Made by a program: the position numbers and the translations under genes. From Massospora cicadina (lineage: Eukaryota; Entomophthoromycota; Entomophthoromycetes; Entomophthorales; Entomophthoraceae): a DNA stretch of 64,000 nt. The stretch is from contig JAKSZP010004188.1 in assembly GCA_022478985.1 (NCBI GenBank), positions 62,001 to 126,000 of the forward strand, in the 5' to 3' direction. Within the stretch, counting starts at the first letter, position 1. Every line of letters starts with the position of its first letter. Positions 1-11,010 of the stretch are shown in pieces. The notes beneath the pieces are model-generated. The model did no database searches. It saw only the letters and a list, made by a program, of their open reading frames with translations, and was not told the DNA's origin.

Positions 1-1522
1 CTAACAACTGGGTTACAACACCCAAACTTTACAGACCCCAGAAAGGAACAACCCAATCATCCTATCCTTCACATCACCTCCTTCAACTGACCCTGTCCGC
101 CACCTTGGAATATGGCTGGAAACAAGGGGGTATGCCAATGAGACAATTGAGAACAATCTACTACAGTGGGTGTCCAACCGCGTTGCTTCCTCAAAAAATC
201 CCTAGGACTAACGGGGCAAGTAACAGTTGCCAACACACTCATCCTCCTGATGCTGATTCCCCGCCCACGCAATCTCCTTCTCACCTACATTCATATCCTC
301 AATCCGCGCACTTATCCAGGGATGGCTGTGGCTTGGGTCCCGGCCAACTTTACAGGTGGAAGCATTCTTTGGCTCATGCTCCTGCGTAGGCATGGACCTA
401 ATAGACTTGAGGTCCACGCCAAACGTATATTGGGCACCTGGATAAAGGAAGTCCTAGACCCAGACCTCCCACAACAACACTGGTCTAAAGCGGCGAGGGC
501 CAACTTTGCGCAGGCGCTCAAACTATCCAACCTACACAACTTGTCCAGACTTCCCACATACCTTACAAACCGCCCCAACGCAGTGGCCCACATGAAACCC
601 CCTCACTTCAAAGCCTTCTCCACACCATTTGGCACATGTGGTGGACCTTCACTCTCACAGGCACTAGTCAGGGAAGAAGAAGGCCCAGAGCTTACTTCAC
701 GCTAAAGAAACCAGATGACCACCCAAAGAGGGACACACATGATGTGGCCCCATTCATCGCAAAATTTAACTACCTGGATGCTTTAGACATCCCCTAAGAT
801 CTCACAACACATAAAGCAATATGAAGGCTAACACATCATCCGCTCCAGACAAGGGTAAGAGCTAATACCTGGCGTTATCTTAGAAGAACTTACAGGACAG
901 CAGATCGCTCCAACTCTCTTCATGTGCATGTGCAGTGTGTGGAGGGGATGGCACCCTGCACCACCGCCTCAAAGCATGCCCCCATCTAGAGACATATGGC
1001 GAGAAGTTGCGCGTCTGTTAAGAACCAAAAATGACCAGGAGCTGTCGATCTCCAGAAGCCTCCTCACACTTCAACTTGAATCCCCAATACCACCCACACT
1101 CTGCTCCCTGATAGTTGCCAAAGCAATGTGGATAATCCACACCATAGCACTGGATGCCTTCAAGGGAACCGTGCCCACCATCCGTGGAACAATCAGCAGA
1201 TTTCACCTACACCTACTGGAACACTTTGAAGTCTGGGTATATGGATACACGAGGCTAAAGTAACAACAACTTGTTATATCATGGTTCCCAGTCTCGTTTC
1301 TGCATGTGGACCCCTTTCTCCACACCTGCTCCATAACAGGGGTAAACCTTTGAAGTAAGGCATTCAAACCCCCTATACCAAGCGGTACCAGCTGGCAACA
1401 GGGGTAGCTCATCTACTCTGGGGTGCTAAATCTCGCTATAATTTACATCCCCCTATCCCATTACATATATTGGTATTGTCCTCCCCCTGTTCAGCTTACT
1501 CGGTTAAAAATAAATAAATATT
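1..1522 (+). mobile_element. 3' end of an L1-like LINE (LINE-III), truncated by the window edge
   Basis: Translation of 86-1260 in shifting frames matches the post-RT part of LINE-II: a segment reading DPVRHLGIWLETRGYA, then LTGQVTVANTL, then RILGTWIKEVLDP, each with a counterpart in LINE-II (GPVRHLGVWMEAGGYA, LTGRVVLANSM, KILGTWIAAVTAP). Residues near 1020-1260 match the region after the zinc motif (AMWIIHTIALDAF versus AMWTIHTIVLDAI). The tail near 1460-1520 (TTGTCCTCCCCCTGTTCAGC, then AATAAATAAA) resembles the tails of LINE-I and LINE-II. Several frameshifts and stops show it is dead. Its 5' part and TSD lie outside the window. Confidence 0.8.
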
Positions 1523-1554
1523 ATCAGGTTTAATTTGTTGGGCTTTTGCAATCC

Positions 1555-1900
1555 AGTCTACATGGCCATAAGTATATCCTATTAGCCATATACCACTTTG
1601 CCAAATGAGTAAAGGCAATTTCTGTTCCAGATGCCACTGTGAAGGCGAAGGCTTTATTTTTCATTCAATCCATTTTCACTCAGTATGAATGCCCAAAAAC
1701 TTTACTTTTGGAAAATAGACCTAACAGCCTCACAGATAGTCCAGAAATTAACTTCTATTTTATGACTAATTAAAGTTTTACCATCAATATAGCTCATCTA
1801 CCAATTGAAAAATAAAACGCGCTAACAGGATTAAATTTTCTACCTTATGGAAGAGGGCTGCCTCTAATTCTATGAGCAGGAATCACTATCTGTCCAGCGC
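1555..1900 (+). pseudogene. Gypsy integrase relic, catalytic core and C-terminal piece
   Basis: One frame reads HGHKYILLAIYHFAK, stop, VKAISVPDAT, followed by IFTQYECPKTLLLEN and, at about 1827-1877, LNFLPYGRGLPLIL. This is the order of a Ty3/gypsy integrase core (the usual form is Y-I-L-V-A-I-D-H-F, strand, then T-D-N-G) followed by the YGR box. The first loop Asp is Tyr here and the second catalytic Asp is not readable. It cannot be assigned to one of the named elements. It lies just after the LINE-III tail. Confidence 0.6.
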
Positions 1901-2950
1901 CCTATTAGCTTTGTTGTATAATTTAGCATCACATAATTAAGATTTCCCTTTCAAAACCCTATATGTACGTACTCCTTAACTGCCAAGTAGTTTGCAACCC
2001 TTACTGGATCTTCAGTGCATGAGAACTCTGTATAACATTGAGGTCCCTAGCAGATGGAATTATATGGTTTCAAGCCCATTGCTACCCAGGATTTTTAGCT
2101 ACTGCCAAGTAAATACCACTCCGATGTTAACTGGCATTACTTGCTGACTTTCCAGCTTGAAGACTTGGTCCTATTCTATTACAAATAACATTTGTGGCCA
2201 ACAAAACAAACTCAAAGTTCTTTTATCAGGTCCTAAAATATCATACATAAGTTTGTTTTGAGTACTCTACTGCTGACGCTATCCAAGAGAAAGTGGTCAC
2301 ATGATTAATTGGCTGAATCCTGTGGCCATATGTTCCTTTCCAACAGGATCTTATGGGGCGTTATTGGGTTTTAAATAAAACTAAGATTTCAGCTCCCAAA
2401 TCAAACATTTATGAGAAAAAGATCATGGCTTTTTGGTCAGAGCCTGCTACTGAAAGAGCGCTTGGGAATTTTTATTAGGAATCATCATGCATCAAGAAAC
2501 AATGGGGTTTCCTTATGGATTGACCCTCAGATTCCCGCTCTACAAGGAGAAAGTCTTTATTTAATGCGGTCAAAAGGTCAATATTGATTAAGAACATAAA
2601 GTTCTCAATTGGGTAGTCAATATGGAATGTCTTGGAAAATCTTGATCACTGGGAACTTCAAAAGTCTTCTCAGCGACGCAACCAGACTCACTTATAAATG
2701 TTAATACCTTTTATTCAATAAAGTAATCTGCTTGACCCATCTTCTTTGTCTTCTCTGAACGCTCTTCTAATTTAGTAACTTAAAGCCCCATTAGATCTTC
2801 AGCTTACAGTCTAGAGAAATTATAAGTTGTTAACTTGTTAGTAATGTTATCTATGACGGGATCTTTCATAATATAAGCATCATTGGATGTTTCTTCTATG
2901 ACCTTAGAGGTCATTTTCCATATATGCTTTGATTTTTGAGGCAAAGGATC
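1900..2950. other. AT-rich unassigned sequence, probably decayed retroelement DNA
   Basis: All frames are full of stops. It may continue the integrase relic to its left, but I see no motif, structural RNA or clear terminal repeat. I assign no function. Confidence 0.4.
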
Positions 2951-2959
2951 CCAAGTCCT

Positions 2960-3592
2960 CTTTACTGAGCACTAACAGTTCACAATGAACAAATGAGGCT
3001 CCATACAGAAAAATTAAGTGTTCCCATAGCTCTCTATATGATGAGGCATAAAAATATAAGCAGAAGCATGTTGGGATAATGCGCATCATAATACTCAAGG
3101 AGTTTTTATATAAAAAAACCAAAATTATTAAGAATGGAGTAAGTTTTTATTAGAAAATGGAAAATGGGAAAACAATATAGACCAGTACCCTCACAAGTGA
3201 GAGCACTAGCCTATATATAAAAAGAATGGCTTTGTGGTGGGTGCGTTGTTCTTGACATACTATATCTTTCTAGACAAAACTTTGGTTGTAGTATGTTATG
3301 ATTTACAATAATAGAAAAGGATCAGAATTTTAAACTTGTCACAAGAATTGAAGTTTGGGTGAGGTGATAGGGAAAGCCATTGCTGTTTACTACCAATTAA
3401 TCCAAGGAAACTTTTCAAAAGTTTATATAATGAGATGCACTCCGCCAATGGCAGCTCAGCTTTTAATTAGCCCCAGAAAATAGAAAAATGATTTTGACAA
3501 TTTATGTGAATGAAGAGCTAAAATTGGCAGGGAAATTTTTAGATAAAAATCAAAGTTCTTTTTAAAAAAAGGATATGGGATTTGGGAGACTT
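2960..3592 (+). repeat. Repeat Z1, left part
   Basis: This aligns by eye with 6390-7040 (Z2): for example GAGAGCACT followed by CTAxAxATAAAA, then CATACTATA, TTGTAGTATGTT, and TTGGGxGAGGTG, in the same order and spacing. HAL-1 splits the repeat; the right part resumes at 5541. The two copies are direct repeats. They could be old LTRs or a tandem duplication; neither TG/CA ends nor a TSD could be fixed. Confidence 0.6.
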
Positions 3593-3611
3593 GAGAGATA
3601 GGCTGAGGTAT
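3593..3611 (+). repeat. Target-site duplication of HAL-1, left
   Basis: GAGAGATAGGCTGAGGTAT, an exact 19-bp match to 5522-5540. It bounds HAL-1. The paralogous repeat Z2 carries the related uninterrupted site near 7030-7050 (ATAGGCTGGGGTATAGG). Confidence 0.9.
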
Positions 3612-3843
3612 TTTTTTTGCTTCAATACCCAAATCAAAGCCAAATTCAGATTTTTTAAAAAATACAAAAAACAACCACTCAATCGAGTCAAACCTTACTG
3701 ATGTCAATGCAATCAACGCCTGCTGCCCCAGCTTAGGTGGTTATGCACCGCCATCTGGCATCTTTTGGCCTGCCACCAAAACAAGCCTGGGCTGTCTCTG
3801 CTAGCCCTCCCAACGCTACCAGGCATTATGTCCCCCTCAGGAC

Positions 3844-4595
3844 TTGGCCCAACATCTCACCAGCTCTCAGGCAGTGCTTCGGAGCCCTTTAATGCTCCCA
3901 TGGAGCAATTTGCATTTTAGCCTCTGGGTCAAATATGGGAATCTCTTCCCATACGCCAGTGCAGCCATCATCAAGATGGCCATGGCAGTTTTCAAACCTG
4001 CCAGCTATATTGACTTCTACCCCTTTAAGGGGTACTTCAGCCTCAGCTTCCACTCTGAAGCTGATGCAGTGGCAGCAGCCAAGCTGCAATTAATTTTTAA
4101 AAAAATTACTTTGCCCACCGTTTGCAGTCAGCTCCTGGATGAGGCCACTTTGGTGGTCCAGTTTTCCAGGTTATTCTCTTTCCTTTCCTTTGAATGCCTC
4201 TGCCACAAGCTCACGGAGGGTTTGGCCATTATGGAACAGACCCCATGTTGCAGTTTGTGGTTCCCAATGGGGCAGATCAGTTTGAAGGGCCTCACACCTT
4301 TGCAACGATCTGCCCATTTCATTAAAACTCTCACCTTGCAATTCCCTCTGCAGCATAATCAGATCTGCCCCTGATCACCCATTTGGGGCGCACATCAAAA
4401 TTTGTCATGCCATTTGCCCCCTGTGCTTTAAGCTTGACCACTCAAAGCACAAGTGCCCCACGGTTGCCACTTCCACCACGTCTGCCACTCAGGGCTTGGG
4501 CGCCACCCTCGGCAGCTGCCTCACCCCATTTTTTTAATGGGGCTCAATCCTCCTGCCCCCAATGTCAGGGAATTCTAGCGCTGCTTCCAAAGTAG
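3844..4595 (+). pseudogene. HAL-1 ORF1-like N-terminal domain and CCHC zinc knuckle
   Basis: At 3844-4374 one frame contains WVKYGNLFPYA, then FKPASYIDFYPFKGYFSLSF, then SEADAVAAAK. The hydrophobic pattern parallels the N-terminal domain of the LINE ORF1 (a W-containing helix, then a W-x-D-L-G-F strand, then an EA-x-x-AA helix). In L1 proteins this region binds nucleic acid; that role is inferred here. At 4415-4459 a shifted frame encodes CPLCFKLDHSKHKCP, an intact CX2CX4HX4C knuckle. The stop at 4372-4374 and the frame change between the two parts mean the copy is not translatable as one protein. Confidence 0.75.
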
Positions 4596-4637
4596 TGGCT
4601 AATCAAGATTTAAGAACAATTTAAAATTTTTGAAAAT

Positions 4638-5336
4638 TTGACTGGATTACGGAATCCTGAGTCAATGGCTGAACCAGTTTCAGATGAGCTGCCATGGTTT
4701 ACAGCATCTGGCCAATCAGATCCAGCCACAGCCCCAATTCCTGTGACTGGCTCAGTGCTGGCCGAATCTAATCCATTTGAGGCTCTCAAATGGATTGGTG
4801 AGGACAAATGGTCATACCACATGAAACCTGATTTCGCTTTAGAGGAGTTCTTTGTTGACCCTCCCAAATCGTGTTCCCACCATTTTCATCCAAAAAACGG
4901 GGTTCCCTTTTATAAAAATATTATCAAAAAGGCAGTTGAGGCTGCAGCTGCCCCAGCCAACACCCTCCTCCACCAACACCTCCATGGGGCAATGGAGACC
5001 CTTGTTGAGTGTATTCCTATCCCCAATTTTCCTCTTGATTTTGAGGAAAATGTGAAGTACAAAATTGAGGAACTTGCTTTCAGTGCGATCCATGCTTGCC
5101 TTGATGAAGCAAAAACTTTTCTTTTTGACCCCAATTATCCCAAAACCCACTGGCGCATCAATTCATTTACTTGTGTGCCGGCTCTCATCATTTTTGCTGA
5201 GCATCAACTTGCTCAATATGTTGAGGCGATGGACACAGCCAGCCTCATTAACAAAGAAAACTTCAACTATACTCCCTTATGCCATATGTTGCTGATGCTC
5301 CTACCCCAATGCTGTCCACCATGGTCCGCCAGCTAA
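4638..5336 (+). CDS. HAL-1 C-terminal half, 232-residue open frame (subfamily B module)
   Basis: A 232-codon open frame beginning at an internal Met and continuing from the knuckle region. It contains a stretch with ALKWIGEDKWSYHMKPDF, an alanine-rich helix (KKAVEAAAAPANTLL), and FDPNYPKTHW. HAL-4 encodes the same module (AAAAPSNTLLRQQLHGAMEP; HNYPEARW). It has no counterpart in HAL-2 or HAL-3, whose C-terminal halves are different. I recognise no known domain. The frame ends before the 3' UTR at 5340-5521. It is probably a fragment of a dead gene rather than a working CDS. Confidence 0.6.
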   Translation: MTGLRNPESMAEPVSDELPWFTASGQSDPATAPIPVTGSVLAESNPFEALKWIGEDKWSYHMKPDFALEEFFVDPPKSCSHHFHPKNGVPFYKNIIKKAVEAAAAPANTLLHQHLHGAMETLVECIPIPNFPLDFEENVKYKIEELAFSAIHACLDEAKTFLFDPNYPKTHWRINSFTCVPALIIFAEHQLAQYVEAMDTASLINKENFNYTPLCHMLLMLLPQCCPPWSAS

Positions 5337-5521
5337 AGCGGGCGCTGGACAAAAGTATCCCCAAAGCCTCCACGCCATCTGATATGGCTTCCTAGGCTGG
5401 TAACCTAGGGGCTATACTATGTATTTTTTAATTTATATTAATCCCTTTGTTTGGCCTATTTGCAAATAAAGATGCGTGGCGGCTCCCACTTTTGGGTTGG
5501 GAACCACTAGTGCTAAAAAAA

Positions 5522-5540
5522 GAGAGATAGGCTGAGGTAT
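5522..5540 (+). repeat. Target-site duplication of HAL-1, right
   Basis: GAGAGATAGGCTGAGGTAT, identical to 3593-3611. It directly follows the A-rich tail. Confidence 0.9.
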
Positions 5541-5720
5541 AGGAGAACTTATCTGGAGTAAACTCTGCTATTTTTAGAGGAGTAGTTGAGGTTTTCTCTT
5601 AATAAAAGCACAATCTACCCAACACACAAAATGATAGGAAGCGTTGATATAGGAGCAGTATTACAATACAGAGAATGGAAGGCACTGGAAAGCCTTATAA
5701 TACACTTTCCTTATATTTTT
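5541..5720 (+). repeat. Repeat Z1, right part
   Basis: Continues Z1 after HAL-1. It matches 7045-7205 (Z2): GTAGTTGAGGTT, then GTGTTGATATAGGAG-like sequence, then AAGGCACTGGAAAG, in the same order. Confidence 0.65.
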
Positions 5721-6389
5721 AACCTTTTAACAAGGGTAGGCCATTAAGACTCCACTTTCACAGGGAAATAAATAAAGGAGGGATAAAGAAATGTAGTGAT
5801 TCTGCAACAGTTGGGTGGGGAATGGAAGAATAAGTTACCCTATTCTGGTAAGCAAGTGGGAAACTGGAGAGGTCTGCACATTATGTGGGTAGTGTAGGTG
5901 AGAAGGGTTAGGATGACCTGATGATGGAAGGGTGATTGAGGCCATAACGGCACTAAAGGGAACCTAATATGAGTAAGCTGTTTAAGACCATCATTGAGAA
6001 ACAAACAAAAACAACTGGAAACCTCTAATGGTGATTAATTGTGCTTCTAAATTTTTGGGAATAAATTCAACTGTGGGACATGAATGCACCCCACCATTTG
6101 ATCCCATAGGCACATACAGAGGCTCTAAGTCTATGATCACGACTAGGAAATGTATGGCCTCAAGTATGGAACTAGCTCACAGCAAGAACATCTCGCAAGA
6201 GGTGTCAGTAACTGCACAAGGAGACACGCTAACTAAAAGAGAGACCCACACAAGTGGAGAAGGGTCTTCATAAATAGGAATGGAGACAAAGGGAGGTTCA
6301 CATTGCACTGCAGTAAAAAAATTAAAAATATGACTGGCCTATTAGGTAAGGAGCATCGGAGCCCAATTTGCTTTGTGATTACTACAAAG
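5721..6389. other. Spacer between Z1 and Z2, no recognisable gene
   Basis: Holds an 81-codon open frame at 6028-6273 with no recognised motif or homologue elsewhere in the window. If Z1 and Z2 are LTRs, this would be the interior of a very short non-autonomous element, but no PBS or PPT is visible. Confidence 0.35.
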
Positions 6390-7240
6390 TTTCAAGGAAC
6401 CACCTGAGACACTAAGAAAACAGGAATAAGATGGTCCCGCAGCCTTCTAACTGATGAGTAATAAATCGTTTAAGCAGGATCATGTTGGCCACAATGCACA
6501 CAATGACGCTCAAAGTGGCTTATAAATACAAAACAAAATCATCAATAAAGTAAATTTTGTTAAAACATGATACATGGGGAAAAATTAGGCAAGTACCCTA
6601 ACAATTGAGAGCACTGGACTATAAATAAAAGGAATGGCTTCTTTGACTGCAAGTTTCTGACATACTATAGCTTTGAGAAACTTCTTTGTTTGTAGTATGT
6701 TCTGGGGAACACGCATAGGAAAAGGTCAGAATTGCAACCATGACACAAAAACTGAGGTTTGGGAGAGGTGGTGTTGTATGACATGAAAGTCTGCTCCCTA
6801 ATTAAGCAAAAATAACATTTTAAACAGTTTTCCAAATTGAGACGCGCTCCACCCGCGATGGCCTGGAATTTGTTTCTCCCAGGAAATGCAAAAAAGTGAT
6901 ATTAGTAAATTATTTAGAAAGGTGGAGCTAAAATATTAGTTGAGAGACAAAATTAAGCAAAGTTGAAAGATTTTACTCCAAAATTAGAAATAAAAAGGTA
7001 AATGAGATTCACTATATCTGGAAAAATTATGATAAATAGGCTGGGGTATAGGTAAGCTTACCTTCTTTATAATCTGTCATTTTTGGAACAGTAGTTGAGG
7101 TTATCTTCTTAACACTCAAACTTCTAGGCAGTGTTGAGATAGGAGAAATCTTAAAAGACAAAAAGTAAAAGGCACTGGAAAGTTTTGCATAAGCTTCCAG
7201 TTTTTCTGAACCCATGATTATCATAATATAGGGTCTTCTC
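6390..7240 (+). repeat. Repeat Z2, direct copy of Z1 with the HAL-1 site empty
   Basis: Direct copy of 2960-3592 plus 5541-5720, clearly diverged. It lacks HAL-1: the sequence passes from AATAGGCTGGGGTATAGG straight on at about 7034-7052. This independently confirms the HAL-1 boundaries. Confidence 0.65.
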
Positions 7241-7486
7241 ACCAATTGTAAATGTTTTAAGGTCCATTGGTCATCATTGTCAGGAGTCTTTGTTTTTACT
7301 TTTTAAGCCAAAGCACGGAGGTAGGATTTTGTCTGCAACTGTAATAATATTTAAATGAGTTTAACAAGGTAGCACATAAAACTTATGATAATATGATTGT
7401 ACAAGTATATATAGGAGGTAACACAGGATATTTATCATATAATATCTCAAAAGTTGTCCGCCCATCATAAAGTGAAATGTAGTATT

Positions 7487-8440
7487 CTATGCAAACACAG
7501 GAAAAGACAGGAAAAGTTTCCAGCTGGACATTTTACCCATAATTGACTTCCAAAGGATACTGATGAGGGTACTTCTTACTTGTTCCATGGTGCCATTGGT
7601 CTCTGGTTTATAGAGAGTTGACACCACCCTCAATAAACTCATCAAAGTGTTTAGATTAGGAATTATATGAGGTGTGAAATTAACTACATTATCTTCTAAG
7701 AATGAACTGTGGGCAACCATCCCAGTAAACTAGGTTCACTAAGTGGTCTTAGCCCTTATTGTGGCGCCTAAGTCCTGGACTGCTTTGGCCTATCCCACTT
7801 GGTGAGGTGATTGATGGCCATGAGTATCTACTTAAAAAGACCACATCTGGAAGTCAAATGACCTTCAATGTAGAAAGAGATGGTGTGACAAGATAAAAGG
7901 AGTTCAACTTATTAATAAGAGGTGGGCTTCTGGTAAAAGCTTCATATTGCCAATTTCTTACAAAAGTTAAATGTCTCATGTTTATTGAAAGGTATTGATT
8001 TCTAATATAAGTGCAATTCCTACTGTTCTCGTTTCCATATATTGCCTGAGACCCATCGCCTTATGGGCTGCAATATAAGTCAATCTGCTTAGTTATCCTG
8101 AAATCTTAAATTGTTGTTTACAGATAATCTTATATAGATTTCCATTTTTATAAGAATACTCTTCCTCAATTTCTCCAGCATGCATTGAATTTCCTTTGGT
8201 TCATTGCCATATTGGTCTTAAAAATCCCATCAAAAAGTTAATTGGACAGATTTTCCATTAAGCCACGGTGGGCAGATGAGAGAGACAATCAGATTTGGTG
8301 TTTTACGCTTGGAAAAGCTAAATCTCAATATTACAGGTATGGAGTTTAAAAAGCCCATTGGGCTAGATTCACTTCTGGATCTTTATGCTCTTGTAATAAA
8401 TGAAGAGAGGCATGGTCAGTTACTAATTAAATGTACTCAT
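7487..8440 (-). pseudogene. Gypsy-7 relic: integrase, with a possible RNase H tail
   Basis: Minus-strand frames read ILMAINHLTKWDRPKQSRT (integrase core, first catalytic region) at about 7750-7830, and VNFTPHIIPNLNTLMSLL, then NGTMEQVRSTLISIL at 7530-7690. The latter corresponds to the T-N-F-T-S-H-I-L-P-K-L-N-E-L-M and G-M-V-E-R-x-S-G-T-L segments of gypsy-1 and gypsy-2. The catalytic Glu is preserved in NGTMEQ. Many stops and frame changes. Sequence up to 8440 is degenerate linker or RNase H. It may belong to the same old element as 22200-24470. Confidence 0.65.
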
Positions 8441-8449
8441 GTGTTGAAG

Positions 8450-8787
8450 CTGCATCTCTTGTTTATTCAGCATTGGCTTGACTCAAGCTTAACATCAACC
8501 TCTAGGGAAAAGTGGGCTTAATTTGTTTTGTATCTTTCTATCTTTTTAGGTGCTGATTTAGCTACAAGCTCACCAGAAGATCAGCTTTCTTTACACCTGG
8601 GTTGGTAAATTCAATTAATCAATAGAGCATAGGTCAAATGGCGACATGGAAGAACTCAAATGAGATTATTACTTAATTATAATAGATTTTAACCAACGAA
8701 TTTGGGATGCCAAGCAAATGGTGGCATAAAAATCAAACTAAAACATTTAATTAATTTAAGAAAAATTAATTTAATAGAAAAAATTGT
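8450..8787 (+). repeat. Repeat P1, left part
   Basis: Matches 14962-15268 (P2): TTTATTCAGC, TTGGCTTG, TTGTTTTGTATCTTT, ATCTTTTTAGGTGC, GGGAxGCCAAGxAAATGG and AAACATTTAA occur in the same order. P1 is split by LINE-I and resumes at 14023. Confidence 0.7.
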
Positions 8788-9000
8788 AGAGCCTTTATTT
8801 CCAGTCACCATCACTTATTAGTAAATGATTTAATTCAAAGATAACAATTTGATAATTAATACAGGTGAGATGTGGTTTTCTAATAAACAAGAACAGAATT
8901 AGGCAACCATAGTATAGGGTAGCAGATCTGGATCTGCACCGCCCAAGGCACCAAGCGCACAGGAATAAAATAAAAACCATAGTAAAAAAGAAAACCTAAG

Positions 9001-9816
9001 GTGGTCAACCCGCAGGTTTTGTGGATTTTACTAGTGAAATACTGCAGTTACTTGGAAGTGTCTCACTCTCAACTGCTGTCATTGGTTGAGCACGGGATCT
9101 GTGTGTTTTTGGGCACAGAGGCACCAGCAATGTGGGAAAAGTTTGTGGAAGCTCAACAAAAATCATTCCCTCATGCTGTGTACATGACAAACAACAATAT
9201 CTGCTATGATTGGGTGGATCTTGGGTTCAAGACAGCGGAGGAAGCAAACAAAGCCGCGAAGGTCATAGTAATGGTTGACCTTACAGATGGTCAAAGTTTG
9301 GTATTGACCAAGCACACATGTTGGACAGAATAAAAAAGATAGTTTATTATAATTTTGAACATCCTCTGACTACACTGGCGCGCACTGTAGTCAAACAACA
9401 TCTCCAGGAGGTCTTGGAATCCTACAGAGAAATCAAACAATTCGAAATGCAACAATTCCAGCTGATGCTGATTCTTAGTACATGGAAGGCAATCATAATT
9501 AATTACACAAACCTGGAGATAGTGAAGGATGTCACAAAAATCCCCATATCGCATCCTTTATTATTGACAGGAAAAAATTAAATTATCCTGCGCTACAATG
9601 GAGAGAGACCCCATATGCAACCACTGTCAGGCCTTTGGGCACAAGATTCATGGTTGTCCCATTAAAGAAGGCCTAAGAGAAACGGAATTCAGTGCAGAAG
9701 AAATGGGCGAAGATGACTCAGAGTATGCAAAAATCACTGATACCATACAAATATTCAACAGGGGAGAATTCAGACAATATAAAAGTATCAACCTAATTTC
9801 CCTGAACAAAAAATAG
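9001..9816 (+). pseudogene. LINE-I ORF1 (N-terminal domain and CCHC knuckle)
   Basis: Three successive frames cover ORF1. At 9001-9333: GICVFLGTEAPAMWEKFVEA, then WVDLGFKTAEEANKAAK, the same pattern as LINE-II. At 9318-9581: RTVVKQHLQEVLESYREIKQ, then a basic/hydrophobic strand. At 9616-9660 an intact knuckle CNHCQAFGHKIHGCP (CX2CX4HX4C). L1-type ORF1 proteins bind element RNA in the RNP. Basic residual sequence continues to about 10130. Frame changes inactivate it. Confidence 0.75.
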
Positions 9817-10299
9817 CCAAACAGGCTTTCAGGTTGGCCATGGCCAAGGAAAAGGCCTTAGTGGAAACATCCATTTCGCCTGAACGGATTCAGGAAGACA
9901 TGGAAGAACTTCTAACAATGAGCCAATAAAATCCCACAGAAAACCAAAAAATAAAAAGAAAATGGATTTGGCGGAACCTTTTTTGAAGCAAATGTGGCAA
10001 AAAAGGTGTTTGGAACACTCCCCAAAAATGTGGAGTACAACCTGATTGGGAGTGAAAATCAAAGATGGAATGCACAAAGCAAAAGTGTGCCAATGAGAGT
10101 ACACAAGTTCACTACAATAATAAAATGAACTCAGAAAAGGCAGGAGAGAAGCAAAAGCAGCGGTAACAAAAGGTTCATAATATGCCCCAGCACCTATATA
10201 TAATTATGCCACCCAAAGTGAGGACTCAATGGTGAGTAATTAAGGTGAAGGAGTAGGGCTGAGGGCCCTGATAACCGCTCTTGAGGCGCACTGGGCATC

Positions 10300-11010
10300 T
10301 CAGTAGAAATAGGGACGCTGAACATAGCTGGACTTTAGCCCTTAACGTTCTGGGCCAAGAAGTTGATTTTCCTATGAAACCCACCTGTGGTCATCCTGGC
10401 GGTGTAGGAAACCAACTTTCCATAGGGAAAGGAGAAGGCATGGGAAAACATGCTCCTTCCAACAATATTGTTTTGGTTGCACACTGTGGGGTGATAGTAT
10501 GTGCAAACCAAAATTTTAAATTCATTAATAAAAATTTAGAATTTGGATAGCCACATAATAGCAGTTAACTTCTCATGGCACAAAGAGGTGCACATAATAG
10601 CCATCATGTACACACCAAACTGTGCAATGGAGCATTGAGAGTTTTTATCAGGTCTGAAACAACTTTATCTCCCAGAAAACACTTTTGTCATGGGAGACAT
10701 GATCTGCTGGATTACAAAGCCACTGACTGATGGCCACACACAATGGAGACACCACAAGGGCAAGTGAAACTTCACGTGTTAAAGGCCACCTTGGGCTTAT
10801 ATGATTCATATCCTAAACGGTCATCTCTCATATAGAACATGGCATGTCCTCATGTGCACAACGATGTACTTCTTTCTATGTCATGAATAGACCTAATACT
10901 CGCACCACAAATTTTATGACAACATATCTATAAATACAAGACTTCAATAATTGAATTCTCTGACCACCGGCTAGTTTCAGTGTCCTTCACACCAGAGGAA
11001 CACTTATCCA
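10300..11010 (+). pseudogene. LINE-I AP-endonuclease domain relic
   Basis: Readable motifs in shifting frames are IGTLNIAGL at about 10310 (start of the fold; LINE-II has LGMLNIARL), FVMGDMICW near 10690 (the GD-x-N box) and EFSDHRLVSVS near 10955-10990, which keeps the catalytic S-D-H triad region. This domain nicks target DNA in target-primed reverse transcription. Stops and frameshifts throughout make it inactive. LINE-II, otherwise better preserved, has lost the Asp of S-D-H. Confidence 0.65.

Larger units (their letters stand above)
3612..5521 (+). mobile_element. HAL-1: ORF1-only non-LTR retrotransposon, subfamily B, near complete
   Basis: A 1,910-bp insertion flanked by a 19-bp target-site duplication and ending in CTAGTGCTAAAAAAA. 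It encodes an ORF1-like protein in broken frames and no endonuclease or RT; there is no room for them. The 5' end (TTTTTTTGCTTCAA) resembles the 5' ends of HAL-2 and HAL-3 (TTTCTTTCCGCTCAA). The organisation recalls mammalian HAL1 (half-L1) elements, which is analogy only. Its C-terminal half and tail differ from HAL-2/HAL-3 but match HAL-4 (55797-56845). Confidence 0.85.

Noticed and set aside
6028..6273. 81-codon open frame as a small host gene
   Set aside because: No recognised motif, no homologue in the window, and frames of this length are expected by chance.
7750..7770. tRNA-like or primer-binding sequence TTGTGGCGCCTAAG
   Set aside because: The sequence contains TGGCGC, but it lies inside the integrase relic on the wrong side for a primer site, and no cloverleaf can be drawn.
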